Shown here: positions 16,996 to 25,166 of the stretch, in pieces
Position numbering within the stretch: the stretch's first letter is position 1
Layout: every line of letters begins with the position of its first letter
Assembly (NCBI GenBank): GCA_016710885.1
Contig: JADJUC010000001.1
Coordinates: 308,501 to 372,500, forward strand
Source of the DNA: Candidatus Proximibacter danicus
Lineage (GTDB): Bacteria > Pseudomonadota > Gammaproteobacteria > Burkholderiales > Rhodocyclaceae
Length of the DNA stretch: 64,000 nucleotides
Reading direction: 5' to 3'
Translations under genes and position numbers: made by a program
The notes under the pieces: generated by a model
The model's database searches: none
Told to the model about the DNA's origin: nothing
What the model saw: the letters and a program-made list of their open reading frames with translations, nothing else

Positions 16996-18252
16996 TCAGG
17001 CCGCTTCCGTCTCCGGCAGCGCAACCTTGTTGTTGGTGCTGAACTGGTAGTCGCGGAAGATGTGTTCTGCGCTGAGGATCTGGTAGCTGCCGTCCGACCG
17101 TTGCACGGTAGTGTCCTTGAGCCGGTAGGTCAGGTGGCCGCAGGTCCAGCAATCGAAGTTGCGCATGTGGGTGCACAGGCAGGTTTTGTCCATCACCGAC
17201 ACCTTGCGGGCGCCGGGGTGCGCTTCCACCTCGCGGTTGTAGGCAGCGACGTAGGCGCACTTGCCGGTGGAGTCGAGCAGGTAACCGTAGGCTTCGCAGT
17301 TGGGGCGGATTCCGCTGCCGATGGCCGGGCTGTTCTTGAGCATGCGCATCGGGTAACCGGTGGGCGAAATCTGGTTGACTTCGATGTCGTCTTCGCTGGC
17401 CTTGAAATACTCCTGCTGCACCTTCTCGGGCAGGCCACATTCCTTGGCCACGGTGAAGCGTGTTGCCACCTGCACGGCGGCCGCGCCATTTTCGAGAAAG
17501 CCGACGGCGTCGCTGCCAGTGAAAATACCGCCAGCCGGAATCACCGGGATATCCAGATTTTCGTCGCGAAGATATTGCAGCACTTCCGCAACGATGGTGG
17601 CCAGGTCGTATTCGGCCCAGTCAAGGCCAAAGCCGAGGTGCCCACCAGCGAGCGGGCCTTCGACAACAACGTAATCGGGCATGCGGTTGAGGCGGGCATT
17701 CTTTTTCAGGAAAAGCTGCAGCGCGCGCACCGAAGAAACGATGATGCCGATTTTGGCATCACGGAAACGCGGGTGGTCCGCGATCAAGCCCAGACTGCCG
17801 AGGTGAAGCCCGGCAGCGAGGGTAACGCCGTCGATACCGGCATCGAGTGCGGCAGTAAGACGCACCTTCAGGGTTTCCTTTGGCGCGTTCATCGTCAACT
17901 TTTCCATGCAGTTGATGAAGATCATGCCGCTGCCCTGCTTGCGATCCATCGCACTGCGAACGTGCAGGCGGGTGGCTTCGGCCACGGTATCCAGATCGAA
18001 CTGGACCACCGCCTTGTCGGTATTTTCGACGTTGAATTTGTACTGCTTGAGTTTGTCCTTGACGAACTTCGTCTTGTAGCGACGGTCGGAAACGGTGTTG
18101 ATCATTGCGTCGGAGATATGGCCGACACCGCCAAGGCGCGCGGCCTCAAGCGCCAGATCGGTTGTCGAAATATCCACCCCCATGCCACCGATCATGATCG
18201 GCACGAGTTCGTGCTTGCCGAACTGCAAGCGGAAATCATCCACACGCTTCAT
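16996..18252 (-). CDS. Nitronate monooxygenase / enoyl-reductase-like FMN protein
   Basis: This 418-aa FMN TIM-barrel protein of the NPD (2-nitropropane dioxygenase) family oxidises nitronates in characterised members. Visible motifs: IMIGGMGVDISTTDLALEAARLGGVGHIS (N-terminal barrel start, in segments), YVVVEGPLAGGHLGFG (catalytic His region) and VIPAGGIFTGSDAVGFLENGAAAVQVATRF (phosphate-binding GG and AVQxGTRF-like segment). The C-terminal ~90 residues are Cys-rich (CLCTHMRNFDCWTCGHLTYR), a Cys-x-Cys and Cys-x2-Cys arrangement that could bind metal. That tail is longer than in short NMOs. Monocistronic, ended by the terminator at 16944-16971. Confidence 0.85.
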   Translation of the reverse strand: MKRVDDFRLQFGKHELVPIMIGGMGVDISTTDLALEAARLGGVGHISDAMINTVSDRRYKTKFVKDKLKQYKFNVENTDKAVVQFDLDTVAEATRLHVRSAMDRKQGSGMIFINCMEKLTMNAPKETLKVRLTAALDAGIDGVTLAAGLHLGSLGLIADHPRFRDAKIGIIVSSVRALQLFLKKNARLNRMPDYVVVEGPLAGGHLGFGLDWAEYDLATIVAEVLQYLRDENLDIPVIPAGGIFTGSDAVGFLENGAAAVQVATRFTVAKECGLPEKVQQEYFKASEDDIEVNQISPTGYPMRMLKNSPAIGSGIRPNCEAYGYLLDSTGKCAYVAAYNREVEAHPGARKVSVMDKTCLCTHMRNFDCWTCGHLTYRLKDTTVQRSDGSYQILSAEHIFRDYQFSTNNKVALPETEAA

Positions 18253-18483
18253 CGTTTTCCTTCCGGGTCATTGTCAGAGCGCTGCCCGAGGGTGGCGCGC
18301 ATCAAGACAAGGCAACGATTTTACGCGAATGTTCCCGCCCGCGCTTGTTCGTTTGTAGCGCTACCGCCCAGAAATGGGGGGGAAAGCCCTGTCCAGATCA
18401 AGGCTTGGCAGCGGTGAAACGTTATAATTTTATTTATTCAGCACGGTCGCTCTGACCGTCGCGAAATATTGCAGGAATTTCCC

Positions 18484-19647
18484 ATGCGCTTTTCGGAACA
18501 CCCTCTCTGGCTGGTTGGCTTTCGCCCGTTTTTTGCCCTTGCCTGCCTCTCCGGCATGAGCCTCCCGGTTTTCTGGGCACTCATCTTCACCGGCGTCATC
18601 ACCCCGCCGGCCGCAGCTTTTTCACCGAACCAGTGGCACGCCCACGAGATGTTCTTCGGTTTTGGCTGGGCCGTTCTCGGCGGCTTTCTGCTGACCTCGA
18701 CGAAAAACTGGGTGAACATCCGCGGCTACCATGGCGCATCGCTGATGCTGCTGGTTGCTGCCTGGCTTTTCGAGCGGCTGGGGATGTGGTTCGCAGGCAG
18801 CTGGCCGACCTGGCTCTTTCTCGTTTCAAACAACATCTTTCTGCTCAGCATTGTCCTCATGTTGCTCTGGACTCTGGTCAGTCACCGCAAGGATGACAGC
18901 TATCAGGCCGACAACCGCTTCTTCCTGATCGCGCTGCCGCTTTTCCTGATCGCCAAGAACCTGCTGCTCAACCCGGACACTTCGACCATTGGCTGGAGCA
19001 TGGCCCTCGGGCTGTTCCGTGTCGCCTTCCTGGTCATGCTGGAACGGACGCTGACGCAGTTCATGAAAGGCGTGTTCCAGGCAAACATCCTGCGCCGGCC
19101 GGCACTCGACAACGTGATCAAGCTGCTGGCGCTGGCCATGGTTTTCGAAAGCATGATGCCGTCCATATTTTCCGGTGCCATCGGCCTGACGCTGGCCTCA
19201 GCCCTGCTCGGCCGCTTCCTCTTCTGGAAACCGATGCTGGCGATGAAGCGCATCGACATCGGCATCATGTACCTCGGTTACCTCGGCATCGTCGCGCAGT
19301 TGTTCCTCGACGGTTTCGGGCGCTTTGTGCCGATGGTATGGATCGGTACGCTACCGGTGCACATTTTCACCTTCGGTGTCATGGGGCTGATCATTCCTGG
19401 CATGATCATCCGCATCGCCAACGGCCACACCGGGCGCAAGGTGGTGTTTGACCGCCTTGACAAGCTGCTGCTGAAAATCATGATTGCCGGCTTCGTGCTG
19501 CGCATCATCGCCCCGCAGTTTTACCCGGAGGCTTACACCGCCTGGGTACATGCCTCGGCCACCTGCTGGTTCATCTGCTTCGGCCTGCTTGCCTGGCGCT
19601 ACATTCCGCGCCTGATGCAACCGCGCGTGGATGGCAAGGCGCACTGA
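18484..19647 (+). CDS. nnrS: NnrS family membrane protein
   Basis: This polytopic membrane protein (387 aa, about twelve helices) of the NnrS family is a heme- and copper-containing protein linked to resistance to nitric oxide stress in denitrifiers. Motifs include FRPFFALACLSGMSLPVFWAL at the start, WHAHEMFFGFGWAVLGGFLLT with conserved His residues, and HIFTFGVMGLIIPGMIIRIANGHTGRK near the C-terminus. I chose ATG 18484 over an upstream in-frame TTG. A TATAAT at 18423-18428 is a possible -10 element, but no good -35 or clear FNR/NNR box is seen. Convergent with the aldehyde dehydrogenase gene. Confidence 0.92.
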   Translation: MRFSEHPLWLVGFRPFFALACLSGMSLPVFWALIFTGVITPPAAAFSPNQWHAHEMFFGFGWAVLGGFLLTSTKNWVNIRGYHGASLMLLVAAWLFERLGMWFAGSWPTWLFLVSNNIFLLSIVLMLLWTLVSHRKDDSYQADNRFFLIALPLFLIAKNLLLNPDTSTIGWSMALGLFRVAFLVMLERTLTQFMKGVFQANILRRPALDNVIKLLALAMVFESMMPSIFSGAIGLTLASALLGRFLFWKPMLAMKRIDIGIMYLGYLGIVAQLFLDGFGRFVPMVWIGTLPVHIFTFGVMGLIIPGMIIRIANGHTGRKVVFDRLDKLLLKIMIAGFVLRIIAPQFYPEAYTAWVHASATCWFICFGLLAWRYIPRLMQPRVDGKAH

Positions 19648-21087
19648 TCAGGATTTGGGAGCCGGCCGGAACTGCATGGCCTTGTACTCCAGGAATTCCT
19701 CCAGCCCGTATTTGCCCAGTTCGCGGCCATTGCCGGACTGCTTGTAGCCGCCGAAGGGCGCTTGGAGGTTGAACGGCCCACCGTTGATTTCGACCTGCCC
19801 CGTACGCAGCCGACGGGCGATGCGCTCGGCATGTTCGTCCGTAGCCGACCAAACCCCACCAGAAAGCCCGTAGGCCGTGCCGTTGGCGATGCGCACGGCG
19901 TCATCCTCATCGGTGTAGGTGATGATCGAGAGTACCGGGCCGAAGATTTCCTCCTGCGCGATCGAATGCTGCGGGGCGACCCGGCCAAAGACCGTGGGCG
20001 CCACGTAGAAACCACCGGCGTTAACGCCCGCCGGCAGTTCGACCCCGCCGGTGAGCACTTCCGCGCCCTCGGCAATCCCCCGCCGGATGCACTCGCGCAC
20101 CCGCTCCTGCTGCATCCGCGAGGCCAGCGGGCCAAGCGTGGTTTCGGCCTGCAGCGGATCGCCGACGCGATAGGCCTCTGCCGCCGCCACCGCCAGGTGA
20201 GCCGCTTCCTCGTAACGATGTGCCGGCACCAGCAGGCGGGTCTGCGCCGTGCAGGTCTGGCCGGCGTTGAGGTAGCAATTGCCGACCACAGCCTTCACCG
20301 CCACCGCGAAATCAGCGTCGTCGAGCACGATGCCGGCGGACTTGCCGCCCAGTTCCAGCGCCACGCGCTTGACCATCGCCGAGGCCAGTTCGGCGACACG
20401 CTTGCCGGCGCGCGTAGAACCGGTGAAGGACACCATGTCGACTTCGGCATGCGTCGCCAGCGCCTCGCCGACTACCGGGCCATAGCCGGTGACGAGGTTG
20501 AAGACACCGGCCGGCACGCCGACCTCGTGCATGATCTCGGCGAGCAGGAAGGCGTTGAGCGGCGCCACTTCGGAAGGCTTGAGCACGACCGTGCAGCCGG
20601 CCGCCATGGCGGCTGCGACCTTGGCAGCGATCTGGTGCAGCGGGTAATTCCACGGTGTGATCGCCGCGACCACGCCGACCGGTTCGCGCAGGACCTTCGA
20701 ATTGCCGACCTGCTCCTCGAACGAAAAATCGGCGAGCAGTTTGGCGTACATGCCGAAGGTCGCCGTCGGTGAACCAACCTGAACGCGCTGCGAGAGCTTG
20801 TAGGGCATGCCCATTTCACGCGTGATGGTGGTGGCAATCTCATCCGTGCGAGCCTTGAGCTGATCCTGAATCTTCTTCAGCAGCTCCGCACGTTGCGCTA
20901 CCGGCGTCGCTGCCCAGCCGTTGAAGGCAGCACGCGCGGCATTGACGGCGGCCTCCACGTCACCGACCACGCCAGCCGGAATCGTCGCCAGCGCGGAGCC
21001 GTCGATCGGGCAATCGACCACAATCGTCTCTTTTCCCTGTGGGGCAGCCCAGCGTCCGTCGATGTAGAAGGCCTTGCGTTGTTCCAT
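19648..21087 (-). CDS. NAD(P)-dependent aldehyde dehydrogenase
   Basis: This ALDH-superfamily enzyme has 479 aa, standard length. The N-terminal cofactor domain includes ITPWNYPLHQIAAKVAAAMAAGC and LKPSEVAP; the Rossmann loop is FTGSTRAGKRVAELA; the catalytic base Glu is in ALELGGKSAGIV; the nucleophile Cys is in NAGQTCTAQTRLL; and the late Glu-Phe pair is EEIFGPVLSI. It ends KYGLEEFLEYKAMQF, as in the group of broad-specificity aldehyde dehydrogenases. The substrate cannot be assigned. It converges with nnrS, whose stop directly abuts this stop, with no intergenic space and no separate terminator. Confidence 0.92.
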   Translation of the reverse strand: MEQRKAFYIDGRWAAPQGKETIVVDCPIDGSALATIPAGVVGDVEAAVNAARAAFNGWAATPVAQRAELLKKIQDQLKARTDEIATTITREMGMPYKLSQRVQVGSPTATFGMYAKLLADFSFEEQVGNSKVLREPVGVVAAITPWNYPLHQIAAKVAAAMAAGCTVVLKPSEVAPLNAFLLAEIMHEVGVPAGVFNLVTGYGPVVGEALATHAEVDMVSFTGSTRAGKRVAELASAMVKRVALELGGKSAGIVLDDADFAVAVKAVVGNCYLNAGQTCTAQTRLLVPAHRYEEAAHLAVAAAEAYRVGDPLQAETTLGPLASRMQQERVRECIRRGIAEGAEVLTGGVELPAGVNAGGFYVAPTVFGRVAPQHSIAQEEIFGPVLSIITYTDEDDAVRIANGTAYGLSGGVWSATDEHAERIARRLRTGQVEINGGPFNLQAPFGGYKQSGNGRELGKYGLEEFLEYKAMQFRPAPKS

Positions 21088-21209
21088 GATCTTTCAGTCC
21101 TTGCGGTTCATCCAGCTGGCCATCTTAGCGTGCCATGCCGGCGCGCGCACGGCGTGTCGGCCGAGCGAGCCGGTATAATTGCCGGTCGTCATTCCTGCAG
21201 GTTCGCAAC

Positions 21210-22058
21210 GTGTCCGATCGCCTCGCTGTCATCCCCCAGTATCTCCTGCCGAAACAGGCGCTCACGGCCCTTGCCGGCAAGTTCGCCGGCGCCGAGGCTG
21301 GCAGCCTGACCACCGCCTTCATCCGCTGGTTCGTCGGCCGCTACGGTGTGAACATGAGCGAAGCGGCCAACCCGGACATCGCCAGTTACAAGCGTTTCAA
21401 CGATTTTTTCACGCGCCCGCTGCGCGAGGGTGCGCGGCCGCTCGCCGAGGCCGATTACCTGTGCCCGGTGGACGGCGCCATCAGCCAGTTCGGCGCCATC
21501 GAGCGCGACCAGATTTTCCAGGCCAAGGGCCACAGTTACTCGACCACCGCGCTGGTCGGCGGCGACCGCGACCTGGCGGCGAAATTCGAGAACGGCAGCT
21601 TCGCCACGCTCTACCTCAGCCCGCGCGACTACCACCGCATCCACATGCCCTGCGACGGCCGGCTGACGCGCATGATCTACGTCCCCGGCGCGCTGTTCTC
21701 GGTCAACCCGACCACCGCCCGCGGTGTGCCCGGCCTCTTCGCCCGCAATGAGCGCGTGGTCTGCGTGTTCGAAACTGCCGCTGGCCCCTTCGTGCTGACG
21801 CTGGTTGGCGCCACCATCGTCGGCAGCATGGCCACGGTGTGGCATGGCGTGGTCAACCCGCCGCGCCCCGGCGTACTGCGCGAGTGGCGCTACGACGACC
21901 AGAATATTGTGTTGAAGAAGGGCGAAGAGATGGGCCGCTTCCTGCTCGGTTCAACGGTCGTCATGCTTTTCCCGAAGAACGTCCTGAATTTCAACCCTGA
22001 CTGGGCCCCTGCGCGCCCGCTACGCATGGGTGAAGCCATGGGCAGCACCGGCATCTGA
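21210..22058 (+). CDS. psd: Phosphatidylserine decarboxylase proenzyme
   Basis: Psd makes phosphatidylethanolamine from phosphatidylserine at the inner membrane. The 282-aa proenzyme self-cleaves at the LGST motif (residues 246-249), with Ser248 becoming the pyruvoyl cofactor of the small alpha chain. Other signatures: KRFNDFFTRPLREGARP, CPVDGAISQFG (Asp-His-Ser-like maturation site) and LSPRDYHRIHMPCDG. The start is the GTG at 21210 (VSDRLAVIPQYLLPKQ), because homology begins there although the frame is open further upstream. Monocistronic here; the partner pssA is not in the window. Confidence 0.95.
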   Translation: MSDRLAVIPQYLLPKQALTALAGKFAGAEAGSLTTAFIRWFVGRYGVNMSEAANPDIASYKRFNDFFTRPLREGARPLAEADYLCPVDGAISQFGAIERDQIFQAKGHSYSTTALVGGDRDLAAKFENGSFATLYLSPRDYHRIHMPCDGRLTRMIYVPGALFSVNPTTARGVPGLFARNERVVCVFETAAGPFVLTLVGATIVGSMATVWHGVVNPPRPGVLREWRYDDQNIVLKKGEEMGRFLLGSTVVMLFPKNVLNFNPDWAPARPLRMGEAMGSTGI

Positions 22059-22084
22059 GCCTTGCCGACGGCAATGGCGAGGCC

Positions 22085-22630
22085 TTAATCCGTCTCTGCC
22101 ATCGGTACGCAGACCGGTACCCCCCCATCCGGACCACGATAATCCGGCCGGGCGAAGGTGGTGCGAACGATGTTGGTTGTACCGTCAAAAAGAACATCGA
22201 AACGCGCCTGGTAGCCGCCGCTGTCGCAGAAAAGCCACTCCCAGACCCGTTCGTCGCGGGCCATGAAATAGGCCGTCCACTGCGGCGTCGAAGGGCCGAG
22301 CAGACGCAACACATCCTCAGGCGTGCTCACCCCAGGGACGATGCGGGCGAAATGCCTTTCGTCGAGCACGTTCTCGATACGCACCAGTTTTCCCGCTGTG
22401 TCCAGATGCACCATGAACGTATGAACGCCTTCCGGGCCACGCGGATAGGCCAGCTGTTGCCTGCCATCAGCCTCTCGCCATTGCATCGCCGGGGCGCCCA
22501 TTGTCGCCAGCACCTCCGGAAGCGTCGCGATACCGGGCGTAAGGCCTCGACCGGCATAGCTGGCGCAGCCGGCAACCGATAGTGCAAGTAAAACCAGGAA
22601 CAGGGCGGAGCCAAGGCGCTTGACGATCAT
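22085..22630 (-). CDS. Predicted outer-membrane or periplasmic lipoprotein
   Basis: This 181-aa protein begins MIVKRLGSALFLVLLALSVAGC, a lipoprotein signal with lipobox SVAGC. The mature part has two similar modules, GIATLPEVLATMGAPAMQWREADG and GVSTPEDVLRLLGPSTPQWTAYF. These resemble SmpA/BamE-type repeats, where a short helix pair precedes a strand (Gly-x-Ser/Thr-x-x-Glu-Val-Leu). This points to a BamE-like fold, but identity with BamE is not claimed. An in-frame GTG lies one codon upstream (22633) and is better spaced from GGAG, so the start is uncertain by one codon. Converges with psd. Confidence 0.7.
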   Translation of the reverse strand: MIVKRLGSALFLVLLALSVAGCASYAGRGLTPGIATLPEVLATMGAPAMQWREADGRQQLAYPRGPEGVHTFMVHLDTAGKLVRIENVLDERHFARIVPGVSTPEDVLRLLGPSTPQWTAYFMARDERVWEWLFCDSGGYQARFDVLFDGTTNIVRTTFARPDYRGPDGGVPVCVPMAETD

Positions 22631-22792
22631 CACTCATTACTCCAGTCAGCATTTACGGAAACATTTTCACTTTTTTGCATTGTAGTCGCTGGCCCACCAA
22701 TATCCTCAACAGCCAGGCCCCGCCATCGGCAAGCCCGATCCGTGGGATACTCGCGCCTCGCCACTCAGGCGTTTTTCAGGCCCCGCATTGCC

Positions 22793-23824
22793 ATGACCGC
22801 ACCCGAAAAATCCCGCGCTCCCGCAAAGCCGGGCCTGCATCCGCGCAACCGCCATCTCACCGGCTACGATTTCACCAGGCTTACCCGCGCTGTACCCGGC
22901 CTGGCGCCTCATCTGGTGAGCACCCTTGCCGGTACCCCAAGCATCGATTTCTCCAAGCCGGCAGCCGTCAAAGCGCTTAACCGGGCGCTGCTGGAAGCGG
23001 ACTATGGGATAAGGGACTGGGACATTCCGGCGAATTATCTGTGCCCGCCTATCCCCGGCCGTGCCGATGTGCTGCACCTGCTGGCCGATCTGCTGGCCGA
23101 AGGGAATGGCGGCCAGATTCCACGCGGAGATTGCGTCCGGGCACTGGATATCGGCGTTGGCGCCAACACCGTTTATCCGCTGATCGGTCACGCTGAATAC
23201 GGCTGGTATTTTCTCGGCGTCGATACCGACCCCAAGGCACTCACCAATGTCCGGCGCATCGTTGCGGCCAACCCCGGCCTCGAGCACGCCATCGAAACGC
23301 GCCATCAGGCAGTCGCCGACAACGTATTTACCGGCCTCTTGAAAGCCGGGGAACAATTCGATCTGACGCTCTGCAACCCGCCCTTCCATGCCTCTGCCGC
23401 CGAAGCTGCAGCCGCCTCGCAGCGCAAATGGAAAAACCTCGGCAAGGCACACAAGGGTAACCCCACCCCGCGCAACAACTTCGGCGGCCAAAGCAACGAG
23501 CTTTGGTACCCCGGCGGCGAGTGGGCGTTTCTCGAGCGAATGATCGAGCAGAGCCTGCCCATCGGCAAACGTTGCCTGTGGTTCACCAGCCTGGTGTCCA
23601 AGGCCGACAACCTGCGCTATGTCGAAGCGGCACTCGGCAAGCTCCACCCCTGCGACGTCCGCATCATTCCCATGCACCAGGGCCAGAAGCAAAGCCGCCT
23701 GGTCGCCTGGACTTTCCAGTCGAAAGCCGAACGAGCCAACTGGCGAAAGCTTCGTTGGTCACAAGCCAGCCCCTTGCCCACCTCAACACCAGAGGCCCGC
23801 GGGAACTCGCAAGCGCCGGCCTGA
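22793..23824 (+). CDS. rlmF: 23S rRNA (adenine(1618)-N6)-methyltransferase
   Basis: RlmF methylates A1618 of 23S rRNA using S-adenosylmethionine. The protein is 343 aa. It starts at MTAPEKSRAP, and family homology begins at LHPRNRHLTGYDF. The SAM site is ALDIGVGANTVYPLIG. Catalytic motif IV is CNPPFHASAAEA (NPPF, typical of N6-adenine transferases). GNPTPRNNFGGQSNELWYPGGEWAF is a family signature loop, seen in segments. The tail after WTFQSKAERANW is a variable, Ser/Pro-rich extension. The upstream frame opening (from 22742) has no homology and was left out. Confidence 0.93.
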   Translation: MTAPEKSRAPAKPGLHPRNRHLTGYDFTRLTRAVPGLAPHLVSTLAGTPSIDFSKPAAVKALNRALLEADYGIRDWDIPANYLCPPIPGRADVLHLLADLLAEGNGGQIPRGDCVRALDIGVGANTVYPLIGHAEYGWYFLGVDTDPKALTNVRRIVAANPGLEHAIETRHQAVADNVFTGLLKAGEQFDLTLCNPPFHASAAEAAAASQRKWKNLGKAHKGNPTPRNNFGGQSNELWYPGGEWAFLERMIEQSLPIGKRCLWFTSLVSKADNLRYVEAALGKLHPCDVRIIPMHQGQKQSRLVAWTFQSKAERANWRKLRWSQASPLPTSTPEARGNSQAPA

Positions 23825-23907
23825 GTCCGCCGGAGAAAACATCGCCCCCACCGGCACTATCCTTTCCCGCTCCCGGAAACTAGAATCGGAACAAAGGAGT
23901 ACGGCCC

Positions 23908-24525
23908 ATGTTCTCTGTTTTCGGTGTCGGCGGTCTGTCGTATCAGGGGCGGCTGGAAGAGTTGCCGGGCATACGTCCGGTGTCACGCAGCCAGCCGGTC
24001 ATGCCCATCGGAACTGCCGGGGCCGAGCTTCAGGATACGGCTGGCAGCAGCGATGCCAGCGCCATCGCTGCCTACCGGAAAATGCTGCGTGTCGATCAGG
24101 AGCGCGGCCCGCTCATCCACGCCAAACAGATCATGCGCAGCAAAATCGTTGTTGTCGCCGCCAGCGATGATGTGGCCAAGGCGTGGCGCATTCTGGTCAA
24201 CCATCAGATTCATCAGGCCCCCGTGCTCGACGCCGGCCAGCACCTCGTCGGCATTGTCAGCGAGCGGGACCTGCTGACCTCGATCAACATCGACAACGAC
24301 GAAGTTCGCGACGCGCTGGCACGCCGGGTCTCCGACGTAATGACCTCACCGGTGGTTGCCGCTGATCCGCTCACCGATATCCGCCGCATCGCCCGCGCCA
24401 TGCTCGAACACGGCGTTGAGGGCGTACCGATTGTCGACGCCAGCGAAGCTCTGGTCGGCTTCATCTCGCGCGGTGACGTGCTGCGTGCAGTGGTCACCGA
24501 TCCACCGCTCAGCCTCTGGCGCTGA
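23908..24525 (+). CDS. CBS-domain protein
   Basis: This 205-aa protein has a ~70-residue N-terminal region of no recognised fold, followed by a CBS pair. CBS1 begins AKQIMRSKIVVVAASDDVAKAWRILVNHQIHQAPVLD and CBS2 VSDVMTSPVVAADPLTDIRRIARAMLEHGVEGVPIVD (seen in segments). Each ends in the usual G-[FI]-[VI]-SxxD element (GIVSERDLL, GFISRGDVL). CBS pairs bind adenine nucleotides and act as energy or ligand sensors; no effector domain is present. AAAGGAG precedes the ATG. The gene converges on the first acnB-type terminator, at 24535-24573, which probably ends its transcript too. Confidence 0.88.
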   Translation: MFSVFGVGGLSYQGRLEELPGIRPVSRSQPVMPIGTAGAELQDTAGSSDASAIAAYRKMLRVDQERGPLIHAKQIMRSKIVVVAASDDVAKAWRILVNHQIHQAPVLDAGQHLVGIVSERDLLTSINIDNDEVRDALARRVSDVMTSPVVAADPLTDIRRIARAMLEHGVEGVPIVDASEALVGFISRGDVLRAVVTDPPLSLWR

Positions 24526-24534
24526 AAAAGACAG

Positions 24535-24573
24535 CGCCCCGGTCACTCAGTTGTCACTGAGCCGACCGGGGCG
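24535..24573. terminator. acnB-type bidirectional terminator, copy T1
   Basis: Long hairpin: the outer arms CGCCCCGGTC (24535-24544) and GACCGGGGCG (24564-24573) enclose an inner CTCAG/CTGAG pair. The hairpin is identical base for base to the core of T2 at 26594-26636. It serves the CBS gene from the left and formerly an acnB copy from the right. Confidence 0.85.
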
Positions 24574-24597
24574 TCTTGTTTCAGACTGAGCTTACGA

Positions 24598-24753
24598 TCA
24601 GACCGTTACAGTCGCGGCCACATCCCTGAACTCGGCGACGGTCGGGATATTGCCCATCAGCGTGCAGCCGGGCATTTCCATACGGGCACCGGACTTGCCA
24701 AGGATGGCGCAGTAGTCGTCTTCGTTCAGGATCATGGCGTCCATCTTGGTCGG
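24598..24753 (-). pseudogene. acnB 3' remnant 1 (two internal deletions)
   Basis: The 156 bp encode TKMDAMILNEDDYCAILGK, ARMEMPGC, IPTVAE and FRDVAATVTV, all from the AcnB C-terminus, ending at the same TGA position as acnB. Compared with copy 2 (26659-27027), 213 bp are missing in two blocks. A 78-bp loss lies between ACTCGGC direct repeats and a 135-bp loss between CAGCG repeats; no other indel is visible. Both losses are multiples of three. Homology stops at about 24753, where unrelated sequence leading to the ORF6N remnant begins. It is non-functional, as almost the whole enzyme is gone. Confidence 0.88.
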
Positions 24754-24839
24754 AATGGCCAGCTTCGGACACCCAGTTCCGATCATCGCCATGATTGTTG
24801 CTAGAATGCTGAAGTCATCAAACGGATCCCCGCTTCCGA

Positions 24840-25077
24840 ATGACCGCTGCGAAAGAAAGACAGCCGCCAATGGAGCGCATCGAGCCTCGCATCCGGATCG
24901 TTCGCGGACAAAAGGTGATGATCGATGCCGGTTTGGCCGAACGCTACGGGGTGCCCACAAAAAGCGCTCAACCAAGCGGTCAAACGCAATAACGAACGAT
25001 CTCCAGCGGATTTCATGTATCAACTGACCGCCGAGGAAAAAGAAGATGTGATCACAAATTGTGACCACCTCAAATAA
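24840..25077 (+). pseudogene. ORF6N-domain protein remnant (frameshifted, truncated)
   Basis: The frame reads MTAAKERQPPMERIEPRIR, then IVRGQKVMIDAGLAERYGVPT, the start of the ORF6N domain of phage- and island-borne DNA-binding proteins. At the A-run near 24958-24962 one extra base shifts the frame. It then continues ALNQAVKRNNERSPADFMYQ, LTAEEKEDVITNCDHLK and a stop at 25075-25077. Normal members continue for 100 residues or more after this point, so the gene is also cut short. It lies directly to the right of acnB remnant 1 and is the only phage-like trace in this locus. Confidence 0.75.
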
Positions 25078-25166
25078 CTTCGTGGCAATTTCGAGCACGG
25101 AAAACATTGTTCAGAAATCACCGAGCGAATCGTGCAGGTTTTCGCTTTCACTTAGAGGAGGATTAA

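Noticed and set aside
18355..18364. GTAGCGCTAC palindrome upstream of nnrS as a regulator site
   Set aside because: A 10-bp perfect palindrome of this composition is expected by chance in GC-rich DNA, and it matches no FNR/NNR pattern. The nearby ATCAA half-site lacks its partner.
24598..25107. 170-codon minus-strand frame as a gene
   Set aside because: It fuses acnB remnant 1 with the antisense of the ORF6N remnant; it is a chance read-through.
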